Shown: positions 18,067-27,233, counted from the first letter of the stretch. The stretch: DNA of 64,000 nt from Streptomyces sp. Je 1-369 (GCF_026810505.1 NZ_CP101750.1:6517001-6581000); one strand, 5' to 3'. A program made the numbers and translations. Notes: generated by a model from the letters alone, not told the origin.

Positions 18067-18239
18067 GCCCTTCTTGATTCCGGGGCGGCCGGGCTCGTCG
18101 TGGGGCTGGTCTGCCCGGCCGCTCTGGGTTCGCTCTGCCTGGCCGGTATCGCCCGAGTCGGTTTGCCGTGCTGTGCCGTGCCTCGCCTCGGCCCGGTTCG
18201 CGTCGGCCCGGTTCGCCTCGGCGTCGCGCCGCTGTGGCC

Positions 18240-18968
18240 TCACCGTCGAGCGAACGCCCCCTCGCGAGTGGCGGCGACGGCCGCTGCCGCCGCCTGGTCC
18301 GCGAGCGCCGTGTCGATCGGTTCCCGCGTGATGAACACGCGGAGCAGCAGTGGCGCGGACACGGCGCGGACGAGCGCTGCCGCATCGGTGTCCGGGGCTG
18401 CCTCTCCGCGTTCCACGGCGCGCTCGACGACCGCCTCGCAGCGTCCGAACCGCTTCGCATAGAAAGCGTGGAGGGCATCGGCTGCCCGCGCCGACTGGAA
18501 GGCTGCCGCGACGAAAGCGGTGGGGGCCGCCGCGGTTGCGTCGTCGGCGAAGGACTCGACGACTTCACGGGCGAGCTCCCGCAGATCACCGTCGAGGCTG
18601 CCTGTGTCCGGCGGCGTCCACGTGTCCTCGCCCGCCATGTCCAGGGCATCGGCGACCATGCCTTCGAGGCCGCCCCAGCGGCGGTACAGCGTGGTCTTGT
18701 GGACTCCCGAGTGATCGGCGACGTACTCGACGGTCAGTCCGGGATATCCGTGATCGGCCAGGCCGCTCAGCACGGCGTCGCGGACGGCTGCGCGGGTCCG
18801 GGCCGTCCGGCCGCCGGGGCGGCGGGTGCCGGGGGCGGCTGAGACCGATGAGGCGGGCTTCGCTCCGCTCGGTTCGGTGGACACGGTCCGTTCCCCGCCG
18901 CCCGAGCCGCGTCCCCCCGCTTCCGGCGTGCCACCGCCCTGACCAGCTACACCAGCCTTTTCCTTCAT
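18240..18968 (-). CDS. TetR-family transcriptional regulator (divergent from an ABC-F gene)
   Basis: 242 residues from ATG 18968; the first 50 are Gly/Pro/Ala-rich and probably disordered. The TetR helix-turn-helix is VRDAVLSGLADHGYPGLTVEYVADHSGVHKTTLYRRWGG, about residues 64-105. The rest is an all-helical ligand-binding domain. It lies divergent from the ABC-F gene, with about 135 bases between the two starts, so it probably controls that gene and itself. A near-perfect 9-bp inverted repeat in the gap is a candidate operator. The inducer is unknown. Confidence 0.85.
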   Translation of the reverse strand: MKEKAGVAGQGGGTPEAGGRGSGGGERTVSTEPSGAKPASSVSAAPGTRRPGGRTARTRAAVRDAVLSGLADHGYPGLTVEYVADHSGVHKTTLYRRWGGLEGMVADALDMAGEDTWTPPDTGSLDGDLRELAREVVESFADDATAAAPTAFVAAAFQSARAADALHAFYAKRFGRCEAVVERAVERGEAAPDTDAAALVRAVSAPLLLRVFITREPIDTALADQAAAAAVAATREGAFARR

Positions 18969-19016
18969 CGGCCCATCCTCCCCTGCCGTCCCGCCCGGAT
19001 GTTAATTGCTACTTGG

Positions 19017-19060
19017 GTTGCATTAGATGCGTCAGTCTGTCACACTCATCGTAATGCGAC
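19017..19060. promoter_or_regulatory. Candidate TetR operator between tetR and the ABC-F gene
   Basis: GTTGCATTA (19017-19025) and TAATGCGAC (19052-19060) are inverted with one mismatch and 26 bases apart. The site lies in the AT-richer divergent promoter region. Confidence 0.4.
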
Positions 19061-19103
19061 AGAGGTTGCGTTTGATCGAGGTGGATGGAAACCGGGGGTT
19101 CCT

Positions 19104-20714
19104 GTGCCTACTCAGATTTCTTTGCATGGCGTGACCAAGACCCGAGGGGATCGGCTGATCCTCGACGCGGTGTCTCTCGCGATCAGGCCGGGCGAACGCA
19201 TCGGCGTCGTGGGGGAGAACGGTGCGGGCAAGTCCACGCTGCTGCACCTGATGTCCGGTGATCAGCGGCCCGACGAGGGCGAAGTGGTGACCGTCGCCGA
19301 ACGAGGCGCCGCTCTTCTCGCGCAGACTCCCCAGCTGTCGGCGGACCGGCACGTGGGCGATGCCATCGACGCGGCCCTGGCCGAACTCCGTGCGATGGAA
19401 CGTCGGTTGCGCGCCATGGAGCCGGAACTCGGTTCCGCGACCGAGCGCGACCTGAGTGAGTACGGTGATCTGCTCACGGCCTTCGAGCTGCGGGGTGGCT
19501 ATGAGGCGGACGCGCGCGTGGACAAGGCGATGCACGGTCTGGGGCTCGGCCACATCGACAGGGGCAGGGTCCTGGGCAGCCTGTCCGGTGGCGAACAGGC
19601 CCGGCTCGGCCTCGCGTGCCTCATAGCGGCCGCTCCCGAGGTCATGCTCCTGGACGAACCGACCAATCACCTGGACGAGAGCGCACTGGACTGGCTGGAG
19701 AGCGCCCTCTCGGCGCACCGCGGGACCGTCGTCGCGGTCTCTCACGACCGTATGTTCCTGGAGCGCGTGACCACCGCGATCCTCGAAGTGGACGCCGACC
19801 GTCGGTCGGTCGTGCGGCACGGCGGTGGCTACCAGGGACTGGTCGCGGAACAGGAGGCCGCCCGCCTGCGCTGGGAGCAGCAGTACGCGCAGTGGTGCGA
19901 GGAGACGAGCCGACTCCAGGAGTTCATGGCGACCACTGCCCATGCGGTGGCCGGCGGCCGGGGCATGAAGGACAACAACAAGATGGCGTACGACCGCGCC
20001 GGGGGACGGGTCCAGGCCTCGGTCGCGGGACGTGTCCGGAACGCTCAGGAACGACTCCGAAGGCTGCAGGACCAGCCGGTCCAACGGCCTCCCGAGCCGC
20101 TCAGATTCACGGCGCGCCCGGCGACGGGGGCGGCGGAGGGTGCGCTGGTGAGTCTGCGGGACGTGAAGGTGGGAGAGCGGCTGGCCGTGGCGTCGCTCAC
20201 CGTCTCGGCGGGCGAGCGGCTGCTGATCCACGGGGGCAACGGCGCGGGCAAGTCCACTCTGCTGCGCACCATGGCGGGAGTGCTCCAACCCGACGAGGGC
20301 ACGGTCGTCCGCAGAGGACGGATCGGCTATCTCGCCCAGGAAATACCGGTAGGGCGCCCGACCGAGCGCGTCCTCGAGGCCTTCGCGAAAGGCCTCGGGC
20401 CGGCCGACGACGAGCAGAGGCAGCTGCTCCTCTCCTACGGCCTGTTCAGGCCCCGTGACCTGCACGTCCCGGTTGGGTCCCTGTCCGCAGGGCAGCGACG
20501 CAGGCTGGCCCTGGCCCGCCTGCTCGCCAGACCCGCCGACCTGTTGTTGCTGGACGAGCCCGCCAACCATCTGGCACTGGGCCTGGTCGAAGAACTGGAG
20601 GCAGCGCTCGACCAGTGGACAGGAGCACTGGTCGTCGTCTCGCACGACCGATTGCTCCGTCGGCGCTTCACCGGCCGAATACGCCGGATGGAGTCCGGGC
20701 GGCTACCCGACTGA
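19104..20714 (+). CDS. ABC-F family ATPase (antibiotic resistance / ribosome protection type)
   Basis: 536 residues from GTG 19104 (VPTQISLHGVTKTRGDRL), preceded by GGGGG. It has two ATP-binding cassettes and no membrane segments. Cassette 1 has GENGAGKSTLLHL, LSGGEQARLGLA and VMLLDEPTNHLD. Cassette 2 has GGNGAGKSTLLRT, LSAGQRRRLALA and LLLLDEPANHLA. A basic, helical linker with ARLRWEQQYAQW lies between. ABC-F proteins act on the ribosome, either dislodging antibiotics (ARE type) or assisting stalled translation. The divergent TetR regulator favours drug-induced resistance; the drug class cannot be read from sequence. Confidence 0.88.
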   Translation: MPTQISLHGVTKTRGDRLILDAVSLAIRPGERIGVVGENGAGKSTLLHLMSGDQRPDEGEVVTVAERGAALLAQTPQLSADRHVGDAIDAALAELRAMERRLRAMEPELGSATERDLSEYGDLLTAFELRGGYEADARVDKAMHGLGLGHIDRGRVLGSLSGGEQARLGLACLIAAAPEVMLLDEPTNHLDESALDWLESALSAHRGTVVAVSHDRMFLERVTTAILEVDADRRSVVRHGGGYQGLVAEQEAARLRWEQQYAQWCEETSRLQEFMATTAHAVAGGRGMKDNNKMAYDRAGGRVQASVAGRVRNAQERLRRLQDQPVQRPPEPLRFTARPATGAAEGALVSLRDVKVGERLAVASLTVSAGERLLIHGGNGAGKSTLLRTMAGVLQPDEGTVVRRGRIGYLAQEIPVGRPTERVLEAFAKGLGPADDEQRQLLLSYGLFRPRDLHVPVGSLSAGQRRRLALARLLARPADLLLLDEPANHLALGLVEELEAALDQWTGALVVVSHDRLLRRRFTGRIRRMESGRLPD

Positions 20715-20748
20715 GCAGCCCACCAGAGACCCGATCTAGGGTTTCCGT

Positions 20749-21408
20749 ATGGCACGCCCGCGGCGCATCTTTCTGGTCAGGCACGGCGAGTCGGCAGGCA
20801 ACGCCGACGACACCGTGTACGAGCGCGAACCCGATCACGCCCTCGAGCTCACCGAAACGGGGTGGTCGCAGGCGGGGGACACGGGGAAACACCTGCGGGA
20901 ACTGCTCGGACGCGAGCGGGTGAGCGTGTATGTGTCGCCGTACCGCCGCACCCACGAGACCTTCCAGGCGTTCCGGCTCGACCCGGAGCTGGTGCGTGTA
21001 CGGGAGGAGCCGAGGCTGCGCGAGCAGGACTGGGGCAACTGGCAGGACCGGGACGACGTGCGGCTGCAGAAGGCGTACCGCGACGCGTACGGGCACTTCT
21101 TCTACCGGTTCGCGCAGGGGGAGTCGGGCGCCGATGTCTACGACAGGGTGGGGGCCTTCCTGGAGAGCCTCTACCGGAGCTTCGAAGCGCCGGACCACCC
21201 GCCGAACGTCCTGCTGGTCACGCACGGGCTCACCATGCGGCTGTTCTGCATGCGCTGGTTCCACTGGTCGGTGGCCGAGTTCGAGTCGCTGTCCAACCCG
21301 GGCAACGGGGAGATGAGGGCGCTGGTGCTCGGCGACGACGGCAAGTACACGCTGGACCGGCCGTTCGAACGCTGGCGGGAGCCGGAGTCCTACGGCGTCA
21401 CGGGATAG
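20749..21408 (+). CDS. Histidine phosphatase (phosphoglycerate mutase-like) family protein
   Basis: 219 residues from ATG 20749. The catalytic RHG motif is RRIFLVRHGESAGN at the N-terminus, and the second catalytic histidine is in LLVTHGLTMRLF. WFHWSVAEFESLSNPGNGEM near the end is typical of the actinobacterial subfamily. It is likely a phosphatase on a small phospho-metabolite; the substrate is not determinable. It follows the ABC-F gene by 34 bases on the same strand but has no obvious functional link to it. Confidence 0.88.
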   Translation: MARPRRIFLVRHGESAGNADDTVYEREPDHALELTETGWSQAGDTGKHLRELLGRERVSVYVSPYRRTHETFQAFRLDPELVRVREEPRLREQDWGNWQDRDDVRLQKAYRDAYGHFFYRFAQGESGADVYDRVGAFLESLYRSFEAPDHPPNVLLVTHGLTMRLFCMRWFHWSVAEFESLSNPGNGEMRALVLGDDGKYTLDRPFERWREPESYGVTG

Positions 21409-21544
21409 CCGACATCCAATGGGGTGGGTGTCGTCCCAGGCCGGAGCTGTGATGGGGATATCACCGGTCAGAGGTTCCGGGAGGCTCGGCGGAACCGCTT
21501 GAGTGGTGCTGCATCCGTTGGCAACGAATTAGAGTGGCAGGGCG

Positions 21545-22453
21545 ATGACCGCTGATTCCTCTCCCGACCGGCGCCTCGAGCGCGCTCTGGCCAGCCTGCG
21601 CGGACTGGCGGTGGGGGACGCGCTGGGCTCACAGTTCTTCGTGCCCGCGCATTACCCCCTGCTCAAGCGCCGCGAGCTGCCCGATGCTCCCTGGCAGTGG
21701 ACCGACGACACGGAGATGGCCTGCTCCGTGTATGCCGTGCTCGCCGAGCACCGCCGCATCGATCAGGACGCCCTCGCCCTGTCGTTCGCCGAGCACCATG
21801 ACTTCGACCGTGGCTACGGGCCCGCCGTGAGCAGGCTGCTGCGGCAGGTACGTGAGGGCGGGGACTGGCGTGAGCTGGCCTCCGCGCTCTTCAAGGGCCA
21901 GGGGTCCTGGGGGAACGGCGCGGCCATGCGGATCGCCCCGCTCGGTGCCTGGTACGCGGACGACCCTGAGCAGGCGACGCACCAGGCGGAGATCTCGGCG
22001 TATCCCACGCATCAGCACCGTGAGGCCGTCGTCGGAGCGATGGCGGTGGCCGCGGCGGCGGCGCTGGTGGCCGCTCCCGCGGGGCCGCCCGCGCCGAAGG
22101 AACTGCTCGACGGGGTCATCGCCCTGGTGCCGCGCAGTGCGGTGGGGGCGGGGCTGCGCCGGGCGCGGGACATGCTCGACTACGGCGATGCCGGGACCGT
22201 CGCGGCGGTTCTGGGGTGCGGTCGGCGGACGACGGCGCATGACACGGTGCCGTTCGCGTTGTGGTCGGCTGCTCGTGGGCTGGGGGCGTACGAGCAGGCG
22301 ATCTGGGACACGGCCCGGGTCGGCGGGGACATGGACACGACGTGTGCCATCGTCGGTGGTGTCGTCGCCTCCGGGGAGGATGGCGCACCGCCTTCGGAGT
22401 GGCTGGAGCGTACGGAGGCGCTGCCGGACTGGGTGCTCGACGGGGCGGTCTGA
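21545..22453 (+). CDS. ADP-ribosylglycohydrolase family protein
   Basis: 302 residues from ATG 21545. Metal-binding signatures of the DraG/ARH fold are visible: LRGLAVGDALGSQF, WTDDTEMACSVY (the TDDT magnesium site) and GGDMDTTCAIVGGVV (the second acidic site). The family removes ADP-ribose from proteins, nucleic acids or small molecules. No ADP-ribosyltransferase partner is adjacent. A perfect 18-bp hairpin separates it from the convergent MFS gene. Confidence 0.9.
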   Translation: MTADSSPDRRLERALASLRGLAVGDALGSQFFVPAHYPLLKRRELPDAPWQWTDDTEMACSVYAVLAEHRRIDQDALALSFAEHHDFDRGYGPAVSRLLRQVREGGDWRELASALFKGQGSWGNGAAMRIAPLGAWYADDPEQATHQAEISAYPTHQHREAVVGAMAVAAAAALVAAPAGPPAPKELLDGVIALVPRSAVGAGLRRARDMLDYGDAGTVAAVLGCGRRTTAHDTVPFALWSAARGLGAYEQAIWDTARVGGDMDTTCAIVGGVVASGEDGAPPSEWLERTEALPDWVLDGAV

Positions 22454-22479
22454 CTCTCCGCCCCGCCCGGTTCCCGTCA

Positions 22480-22521
22480 TGCCGACCGGCGTGGCGGTTG
22501 AGTCCGCCACGCCGGTCGGCA
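22480..22521. terminator. Strong bidirectional terminator between the ADP-ribosylglycohydrolase and MFS genes
   Basis: A perfect 18-bp stem (TGCCGACCGGCGTGGCGG and its complement) with loop TTGAGT, centred between two convergent stop codons. There is no T-tract. Confidence 0.85.
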
Positions 22522-22573
22522 CCCGAACCCCGTATCCGGAACCCCCGTATCCGGGCCTGGGGTGGCTTCTTCG

Positions 22574-24133
22574 TCAGCCGCCCGCTGGTCCCGCCGCGCT
22601 TGCCGTACCGGCGAGGGCGTCGAGGTCGCTCTTGCGTACGCGGATCACCAGGGCAGCGGTGACCAGGGCGATGACAGCCATGGCGGCGGCCGGGATGAAG
22701 GCGGTGGAGATGCCCTCGGCCAGGATTTCGTGGCTCCAGGGAGCGGGGAGTTCGTGGGTCTTGGCGAACTCCGCCTTCTGCTCCGGGGTGGCGTGGGCCA
22801 TGAAGTCGGCCACCTGGTCCTTGCCCTCGTTGCGGCTCGCCGTGCCGAAGACCGTGGTGAGGATGGAGAGACCGAGCGAGCCGCCCACCTGCTGCGTGGC
22901 GTTGAGGAGGCCGGATGCCGCGCCCGCTTCGTGGAGGGCCACGCCGGAGACGGCGGTCAGGGTGAGGGTCACGAAGTTCAGACCCATGCCGAAGCCGAAG
23001 AGGAGCATCGGGCCGAGTACGCCGCCGACGTACGAGCTGTCAGGGCCGATGAGTGTCTGCCAGCCGAGGCCGAGGGCGACGATGGCCGAGCCGGTCACCA
23101 TGAACGGCTTGGGACCGAGCACGGGGAGGAACTTCTGCGACAGGGCCGCGCCGATCGCGATGACCACCGTGACCGGCAGGAAGGCCAGGCCGGCCTCGAT
23201 CGGGGTGTAGTTCAGGATGTTCTGGACGAAGAGGACGATGAAGAAGAACATGCCGAACATCGCGGCGGCCAGGCTGAGCATGATCACATAGGTGCCGGAG
23301 CGGTTGCGGTCGGCGAACATGCGGAGGGGCGTGATCGGCTCCTTCGCCCGCTTCTCGACGAACACGAAGGCCACGAGCAGGACGACCGCGGCGACGAACG
23401 AACCCACGGTGATGCTGTCGCGCCAGCCCTCTTCCGAGGCGCGGATGAATCCGTAGACCAGGGAGGCCATGCCGAGCGTGGACGTCAGGGCGCCCAGGAT
23501 GTCGAAGCGGCCGGGGTGGCGTTCGGATTCGTTGATGTAGAGCGGGGTGAGGACGGCGATCAGGATGCCGATGGGCACGTTCACGAAGAGGACCCAGCGC
23601 CAGTTGAGCCACTCGGTGAGCATGCCGCCCGCCAGTAGGCCGATGGCGCCGCCACCTGCGGAGACGGCGGCGAAGACGCCGAAGGCACGGTTCCGTTCGG
23701 GGCCTTCGGGGAAGGTCGTCGTGATCAGTGCCAGCGAGGTGGGAGAGGCGATGGCGCCTCCGACGCCCTGGAGGGCGCGTGCGGCGAGCAACTGCCAGGG
23801 CTCCTGGGCGAATCCGCCGAGGAGCGAGGCGAGTGTGAAGAGGAGGATGCCGGCCATGAAGACGCGGCGGCGTCCCAGGATGTCACCGGCGCGACCGCCG
23901 AGCAGCAGCAGTCCACCGAAGGTGAGGGTGTACGCGCTGACGACCCAAGTGAGGTCGGTCGTCGAGAAGCTGAGGGCTCCCTGGATGTGGGGGAGCGCGA
24001 TATTCACAATCGTGGCGTCCAGTACCACCATGAGTTGGCAGGCCGCGATGACGGCGAGAGCTAAGCCGGGGTGCCCCTCTCGGCGGGCGTTTCCGGGCTT
24101 TTGATTCTTCGTCAGCTGAGAGGTGGACGTCAT
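22574..24133 (-). CDS. MFS drug exporter, DHA2 (EmrB/QacA) type
   Basis: 519 residues from ATG 24133 (MTSTSQLTKNQKPGN), with GGGGG upstream. About 14 hydrophobic segments can be seen. The family signatures are LDATIVNIALPHIQGAL in TM1 and LLLLGGRAGDILGRRRVF (motif A). It should export small, often cationic or amphiphilic drugs using the proton gradient. It is divergent from a TetR gene, and two 20-bp palindromes in the gap overlap the expected promoters, so the pair forms a self-contained inducible efflux system. Confidence 0.9.
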   Translation of the reverse strand: MTSTSQLTKNQKPGNARREGHPGLALAVIAACQLMVVLDATIVNIALPHIQGALSFSTTDLTWVVSAYTLTFGGLLLLGGRAGDILGRRRVFMAGILLFTLASLLGGFAQEPWQLLAARALQGVGGAIASPTSLALITTTFPEGPERNRAFGVFAAVSAGGGAIGLLAGGMLTEWLNWRWVLFVNVPIGILIAVLTPLYINESERHPGRFDILGALTSTLGMASLVYGFIRASEEGWRDSITVGSFVAAVVLLVAFVFVEKRAKEPITPLRMFADRNRSGTYVIMLSLAAAMFGMFFFIVLFVQNILNYTPIEAGLAFLPVTVVIAIGAALSQKFLPVLGPKPFMVTGSAIVALGLGWQTLIGPDSSYVGGVLGPMLLFGFGMGLNFVTLTLTAVSGVALHEAGAASGLLNATQQVGGSLGLSILTTVFGTASRNEGKDQVADFMAHATPEQKAEFAKTHELPAPWSHEILAEGISTAFIPAAAMAVIALVTAALVIRVRKSDLDALAGTASAAGPAGG

Positions 24134-24152
24134 GATCCCCCACAAGTTCCTT

Positions 24153-24172
24153 AGTGAACGGTTCCGTTCACT
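24153..24172. promoter_or_regulatory. TetR operator 1 (perfect palindrome)
   Basis: AGTGAACGGTTCCGTTCACT: perfect 9-bp arms around TT, 20 bases upstream of the MFS start. Confidence 0.85.
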
Positions 24173-24201
24173 GTCAACTACGACGGTAGTGACACCCCTT
24201 G

Positions 24202-24221
24202 AGTGAACGCAACCGTTCACT
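24202..24221. promoter_or_regulatory. TetR operator 2
   Basis: AGTGAACGCAACCGTTCACT: 8-bp arms around CAAC, with the same half-sites as operator 1 and starting 49 bases from it. It lies about 50 bases upstream of the tetR start. Confidence 0.85.
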
Positions 24222-24272
24222 GATCCTTCTTCTGCTCGCTGTCTCCCTTGTGTGCTCTATGGAGAGAAATTG

Positions 24273-24887
24273 ATGGCTACTTCCCGTTGGTCGGCGGTTC
24301 CCGGACGGACGGCGTCACCGCGCCGCCGGGGGCCCGTCCTGGAGCGGGCGATCCTCGATGCCGCCCTGGAGCAGCTCAGTACGGTCGGCTGGAGCGGGCT
24401 GACCATGGAGGGCGTGGCCGCGGGCGCGCAGACGGGCAAGGCCGCGGTGTACCGCAGGTGGCCGTCCAAGGAGGATCTCGTCGTCGACGCGCTGCGGGCC
24501 GGGCTGCCGCGGCTCGACAGCCCTCCGGACCGCGGCAGCGTCCGGGAAGACCTGTTGCAGCTGTGCAAGGAGATGCGGGTCACGATGTTCTCGCGCACCG
24601 GCTTCGCCCTGCGCGCGGTGCTTCACGAATGCGACACAGCGACGGCCGAGCGCTTCCATGACGTGATCTTCCAGGGCGTCATCGAGCCGAGCATCCAGTT
24701 GATCAAGGAGGTCGTACGCCGCGGAATCGAGCGTGGAGAGGTGCGTTCCGGGGGAGTGGACACGTACGTCTGCGATGTCATCCCGGCGATGTTCATGTAT
24801 CGATCGAAGGTGTGCGGAAGCGAATGGCGCGACGATGAATTCGAGGCCTTGATCGACCAGGTGGTGGTGCCGATGCTGCGCCCCTGA
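24273..24887 (+). CDS. TetR-family repressor of the adjacent MFS exporter
   Basis: 204 residues from ATG 24273, with GGAGAG 7 bases upstream; the in-frame GTG at 24252 lacks such a site. The helix-turn-helix is ERAILDAALEQLSTVGWSGLTMEGVAAGAQTGKAAVYRRWPSKEDL (about residues 22-70). The C-terminal part resembles the TetR_C_16 type ligand domain. Divergence from the MFS gene and the two matching palindromes between them make it the likely repressor of both genes. Confidence 0.9.
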   Translation: MATSRWSAVPGRTASPRRRGPVLERAILDAALEQLSTVGWSGLTMEGVAAGAQTGKAAVYRRWPSKEDLVVDALRAGLPRLDSPPDRGSVREDLLQLCKEMRVTMFSRTGFALRAVLHECDTATAERFHDVIFQGVIEPSIQLIKEVVRRGIERGEVRSGGVDTYVCDVIPAMFMYRSKVCGSEWRDDEFEALIDQVVVPMLRP

Positions 24888-24956
24888 GGGGCCGGTCGGC
24901 CCGGGGACGGGCCTGGGTGTCGCGGACGGGTTCCGGCGGCGTAGGCTATTGCCGCC

Positions 24957-25658
24957 ATGCCGTACGAACCACCCACCCACACCGTCGAGCGCTCCCTGCG
25001 CGCCACCACCGGAGCGAAGATCGTCGCCGGTGTCGACGAGGTCGGGCGCGGTGCGTGGGCGGGACCGGTCACCGTCTGCGCGGCGGTCACGGGCCTGCGC
25101 AGGCCGCCGGTAGGGCTCACCGACTCCAAGCTGATCACTCCCAAGCGGCGTACCGCGCTCGCCGAGGAGCTGGCGGGCTGGGTCACGGCGCACGCCCTCG
25201 GTCACGCCTCGCACGAGGAGATCGACGCCATGGGGATGACGGCCGCGCTGCGGCTCGCCGCGGTGCGTGCTCTGGAGGGGCTGCCGGTCCGTCCGGACGC
25301 GGTCATCCTCGACGGGAAGCACGACTATCTCGGCAATCCCTGGCGGGTTCGTACGGTGATCAAGGGCGACCAATCCTGTGTGGCCGTAGCCGCGGCTTCG
25401 GTGATCGCGAAAGTTCAGCGCGACAAAATGATGGCCGAACTGGGCATCGAACATGCAGACTTCGGTTTTGCGGCCAACGCCGGCTATCCGTCGCCGGTGC
25501 ACAAGGCCGCGCTGGCGGAGCGGGGGCCCACCCCGTACCACCGGCTCACGTGGGCGTATCTTGATGCGTTGCCCCAGTGGCGGCACCTCAAGAAGGCCCG
25601 CAGCTGGGCGGACGGAAATGTTCCGGAAATCGAGGGTCAGCTCGGCTTTGAGTTCTGA
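24957..25658 (+). CDS. rnhB: Ribonuclease HII
   Basis: 233 residues from ATG 24957. RNase HII removes RNA primers and single ribonucleotides from DNA. The active site is visible: [16 protein letters not shown] (the DEXGRG acidic pair), [11 protein letters not shown], and the later acidic residues in [10 protein letters not shown] and [20 protein letters not shown]. The motif usually reads GRGxLAGP; here it is GRGAWAGP, which still keeps the acidic pair. A perfect terminator-like hairpin follows 38 bases after the stop. Confidence 0.93.
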   Translation: MPYEPPTHTVERSLRATTGAKIVAGVDEVGRGAWAGPVTVCAAVTGLRRPPVGLTDSKLITPKRRTALAEELAGWVTAHALGHASHEEIDAMGMTAALRLAAVRALEGLPVRPDAVILDGKHDYLGNPWRVRTVIKGDQSCVAVAAASVIAKVQRDKMMAELGIEHADFGFAANAGYPSPVHKAALAERGPTPYHRLTWAYLDALPQWRHLKKARSWADGNVPEIEGQLGFEF

Positions 25659-25696
25659 CGCTTTTCCGGTCCTTCCCGTCGCACTCATGTGCCACC

Positions 25697-25722
25697 CGCC
25701 GACGCGAGTCGCGTCGGCGTTT
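25697..25722 (+). terminator. Terminator downstream of rnhB
   Basis: 11-bp perfect arms CGCCGACGCGA / TCGCGTCGGCG around a single G, followed by TTT. The apparent 1-base loop means the innermost pairs must open. Confidence 0.7.
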
Positions 25723-25737
25723 GATAGACAACACTTC

Positions 25738-26379
25738 ATGCCTCTCAGTCCCGAGGAGCCTCAGATTCACGAGAGTGCCCAGGGTCCCCGCGCCACGCCG
25801 GCCAGTGGCCGTACCGCGCCGACCCCCCGCCCCGTACCCGGACCGCGTCCCGCGGCCCCGCCGCGCCCCGGCCGTCCGGGTCCTGCCCGGCCGATGCCGC
25901 CCGCGCAGCGCACGCCGCGTGACGCGGCAGCCAAGCCCGGGCCTTCCGTCCCGGCTGCCCCCGGTCCCGCCGCTTCCGATGCCTCGGCGTCGGTGCCGCA
26001 GATCCAGCTCATCCCGGCCTCGGCCGAGGGCGCGCTGGACGCGGCCGAGGAAGCAGTCGACCTCCTTCTCGACTCCGGGCGCGCCCCCGGCGAGGTCCTG
26101 GTGATCAGCACCGGTGACCCGCACCCGTGGGCCGCGCACGAGCTGTCCTTCGGCGAGGCCTCCTACTGGGCCCAGCACGACGCAGGCGACGACGTCTTCT
26201 ACGCCGACGCCGCCGCCCTGGATCGTGCCGCCTCCCGGCCCGTGGTCGTCGTCGCCCTCAACGGCGGCGAGGACAGCGAGACCGCGGCCCTGCCGACGGC
26301 CCTCACCCGAGCCGGCACCCTGCTGATCGTCTGCGGTGACCCGCAGCGGATCAACTCGATGCTGGGCGCGGGCGTCTGA
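25738..26379 (+). CDS. Uncharacterised actinobacterial protein with a Pro/Ala-rich N-terminus
   Basis: 213 residues from ATG 25738. Residues 15-80 are Pro/Ala/Arg-rich and probably disordered. A compact domain follows: VPQIQLIPASAEGALDAAEEAVDLLLDSG, VLVISTGDPHPWAAHELSFGEASYWAQHDAGDDVFYADAAAL and LTRAGTLLIVCGDPQRINSMLGAGV. The HPWAxHELSFGEAxYW block looks like a C-terminal domain seen on some actinobacterial helicase-like proteins, but I cannot name a function. It lies between rnhB and recQ, which hints at nucleic-acid metabolism. Confidence 0.7.
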   Translation: MPLSPEEPQIHESAQGPRATPASGRTAPTPRPVPGPRPAAPPRPGRPGPARPMPPAQRTPRDAAAKPGPSVPAAPGPAASDASASVPQIQLIPASAEGALDAAEEAVDLLLDSGRAPGEVLVISTGDPHPWAAHELSFGEASYWAQHDAGDDVFYADAAALDRAASRPVVVVALNGGEDSETAALPTALTRAGTLLIVCGDPQRINSMLGAGV

Positions 26380-26397
26380 GCCGACTGAGACGACCAC

Positions 26398-26421
26398 CGT
26401 CGGCCGACGTCACGGCCGACG
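26398..26421. terminator. Hairpin between two convergent uncharacterised genes
   Basis: 9-bp perfect arms CGTCGGCCG / CGGCCGACG with loop ACGTCA, just after the stop at 26379. Confidence 0.6.
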
Positions 26422-26555
26422 TGTGATCGTGGCGGGCGTGGAGTCGTAGTCGACCGTGCGGTGGTGCCGTCAGGCGCCGACCGCACGGGAGCGCGGTGCC
26501 GCGGTCCGACGTGCGCCGCGGCGCACGGTGCGGGCCAGGGGCAACGGACCCCTCG

Positions 26556-27233
26556 TCAGCGTGCCGCCGCGCGGCGCAGCACATCGGAGGCGGCCCCTCC
26601 GGTGCGTATCGCCGGCGGATCGGTTCCGGTGAAGGGCTCGGGGCGCGAGCCGGTGTGCGGCTGTCGGCCGCCGCGCCCCTCGCCGAGCACCTGCCAGCCG
26701 TCGGACGTCAGCGTGATGTAGGCGCCGCAGCGCAGCCCGTGCAGTGTGCAGGCATCGCGCAGGCCCCACATCCACGCCCCGTCCTCCTGGGTCCAACGGG
26801 CGTCCCCTTCACGGCAGTAGAGCAGTACGGCGGTGCGTACCGGAGTGCGGCGCCGCAGGTCGTGCGGGATGATCCGGCGCAACTGCGCGAGCAGCGCGTG
26901 GCGGAAGACCCAGCCGTCCGTCGCCGTCGCGCACCGGCCGAACGAGGCGCTCGCCCGCAGCCGTTCGTCGGGATCGAGCACGGCCACGACAGCCGTCCCC
27001 GGGGTCGGCAGATGGCGTGCGTGCAGACCGCTGACGACCTCGCGCGGGTTGCGCAGCAAGGGAATTCCCGCCGCCGACCACTCGGCGGGTTCGAGCATCC
27101 GCGCCAGTCGGTGGGCGGAGTCGGCCGAGTCGGGGGAGAAATCGGCCCATGCAGGGGAGCCGGGCGCCGGGGAGCCCGGCGCCGAGGAGCCCTGCGTGGA
27201 TGCCGCGCCGGACGAGGCGAATCCGAAGGTCAA
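26556..27233 (-). CDS. Uncharacterised actinobacterial protein
   Basis: 225 residues from TTG 27233, supported by GGGAGG 4 bases upstream. I do not recognise a family. The N-terminus has short SAPGSPAPGSPA repeats. The middle holds RLARMLEPAEWSAAGIPLL, VVAVLDPDERLRASASFGRC and VRTAVLLYCREGDARWTQEDGAWMWGLRDACTLHGLRCGAYITLTSDGWQVLGEGRGGRQPHTGS. The product looks soluble, has no signal peptide and has several conserved-looking tryptophans. It is divergent from recQ across a 311-base gap. Confidence 0.65.
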   Translation of the reverse strand: MTFGFASSGAASTQGSSAPGSPAPGSPAWADFSPDSADSAHRLARMLEPAEWSAAGIPLLRNPREVVSGLHARHLPTPGTAVVAVLDPDERLRASASFGRCATATDGWVFRHALLAQLRRIIPHDLRRRTPVRTAVLLYCREGDARWTQEDGAWMWGLRDACTLHGLRCGAYITLTSDGWQVLGEGRGGRQPHTGSRPEPFTGTDPPAIRTGGAASDVLRRAAAR

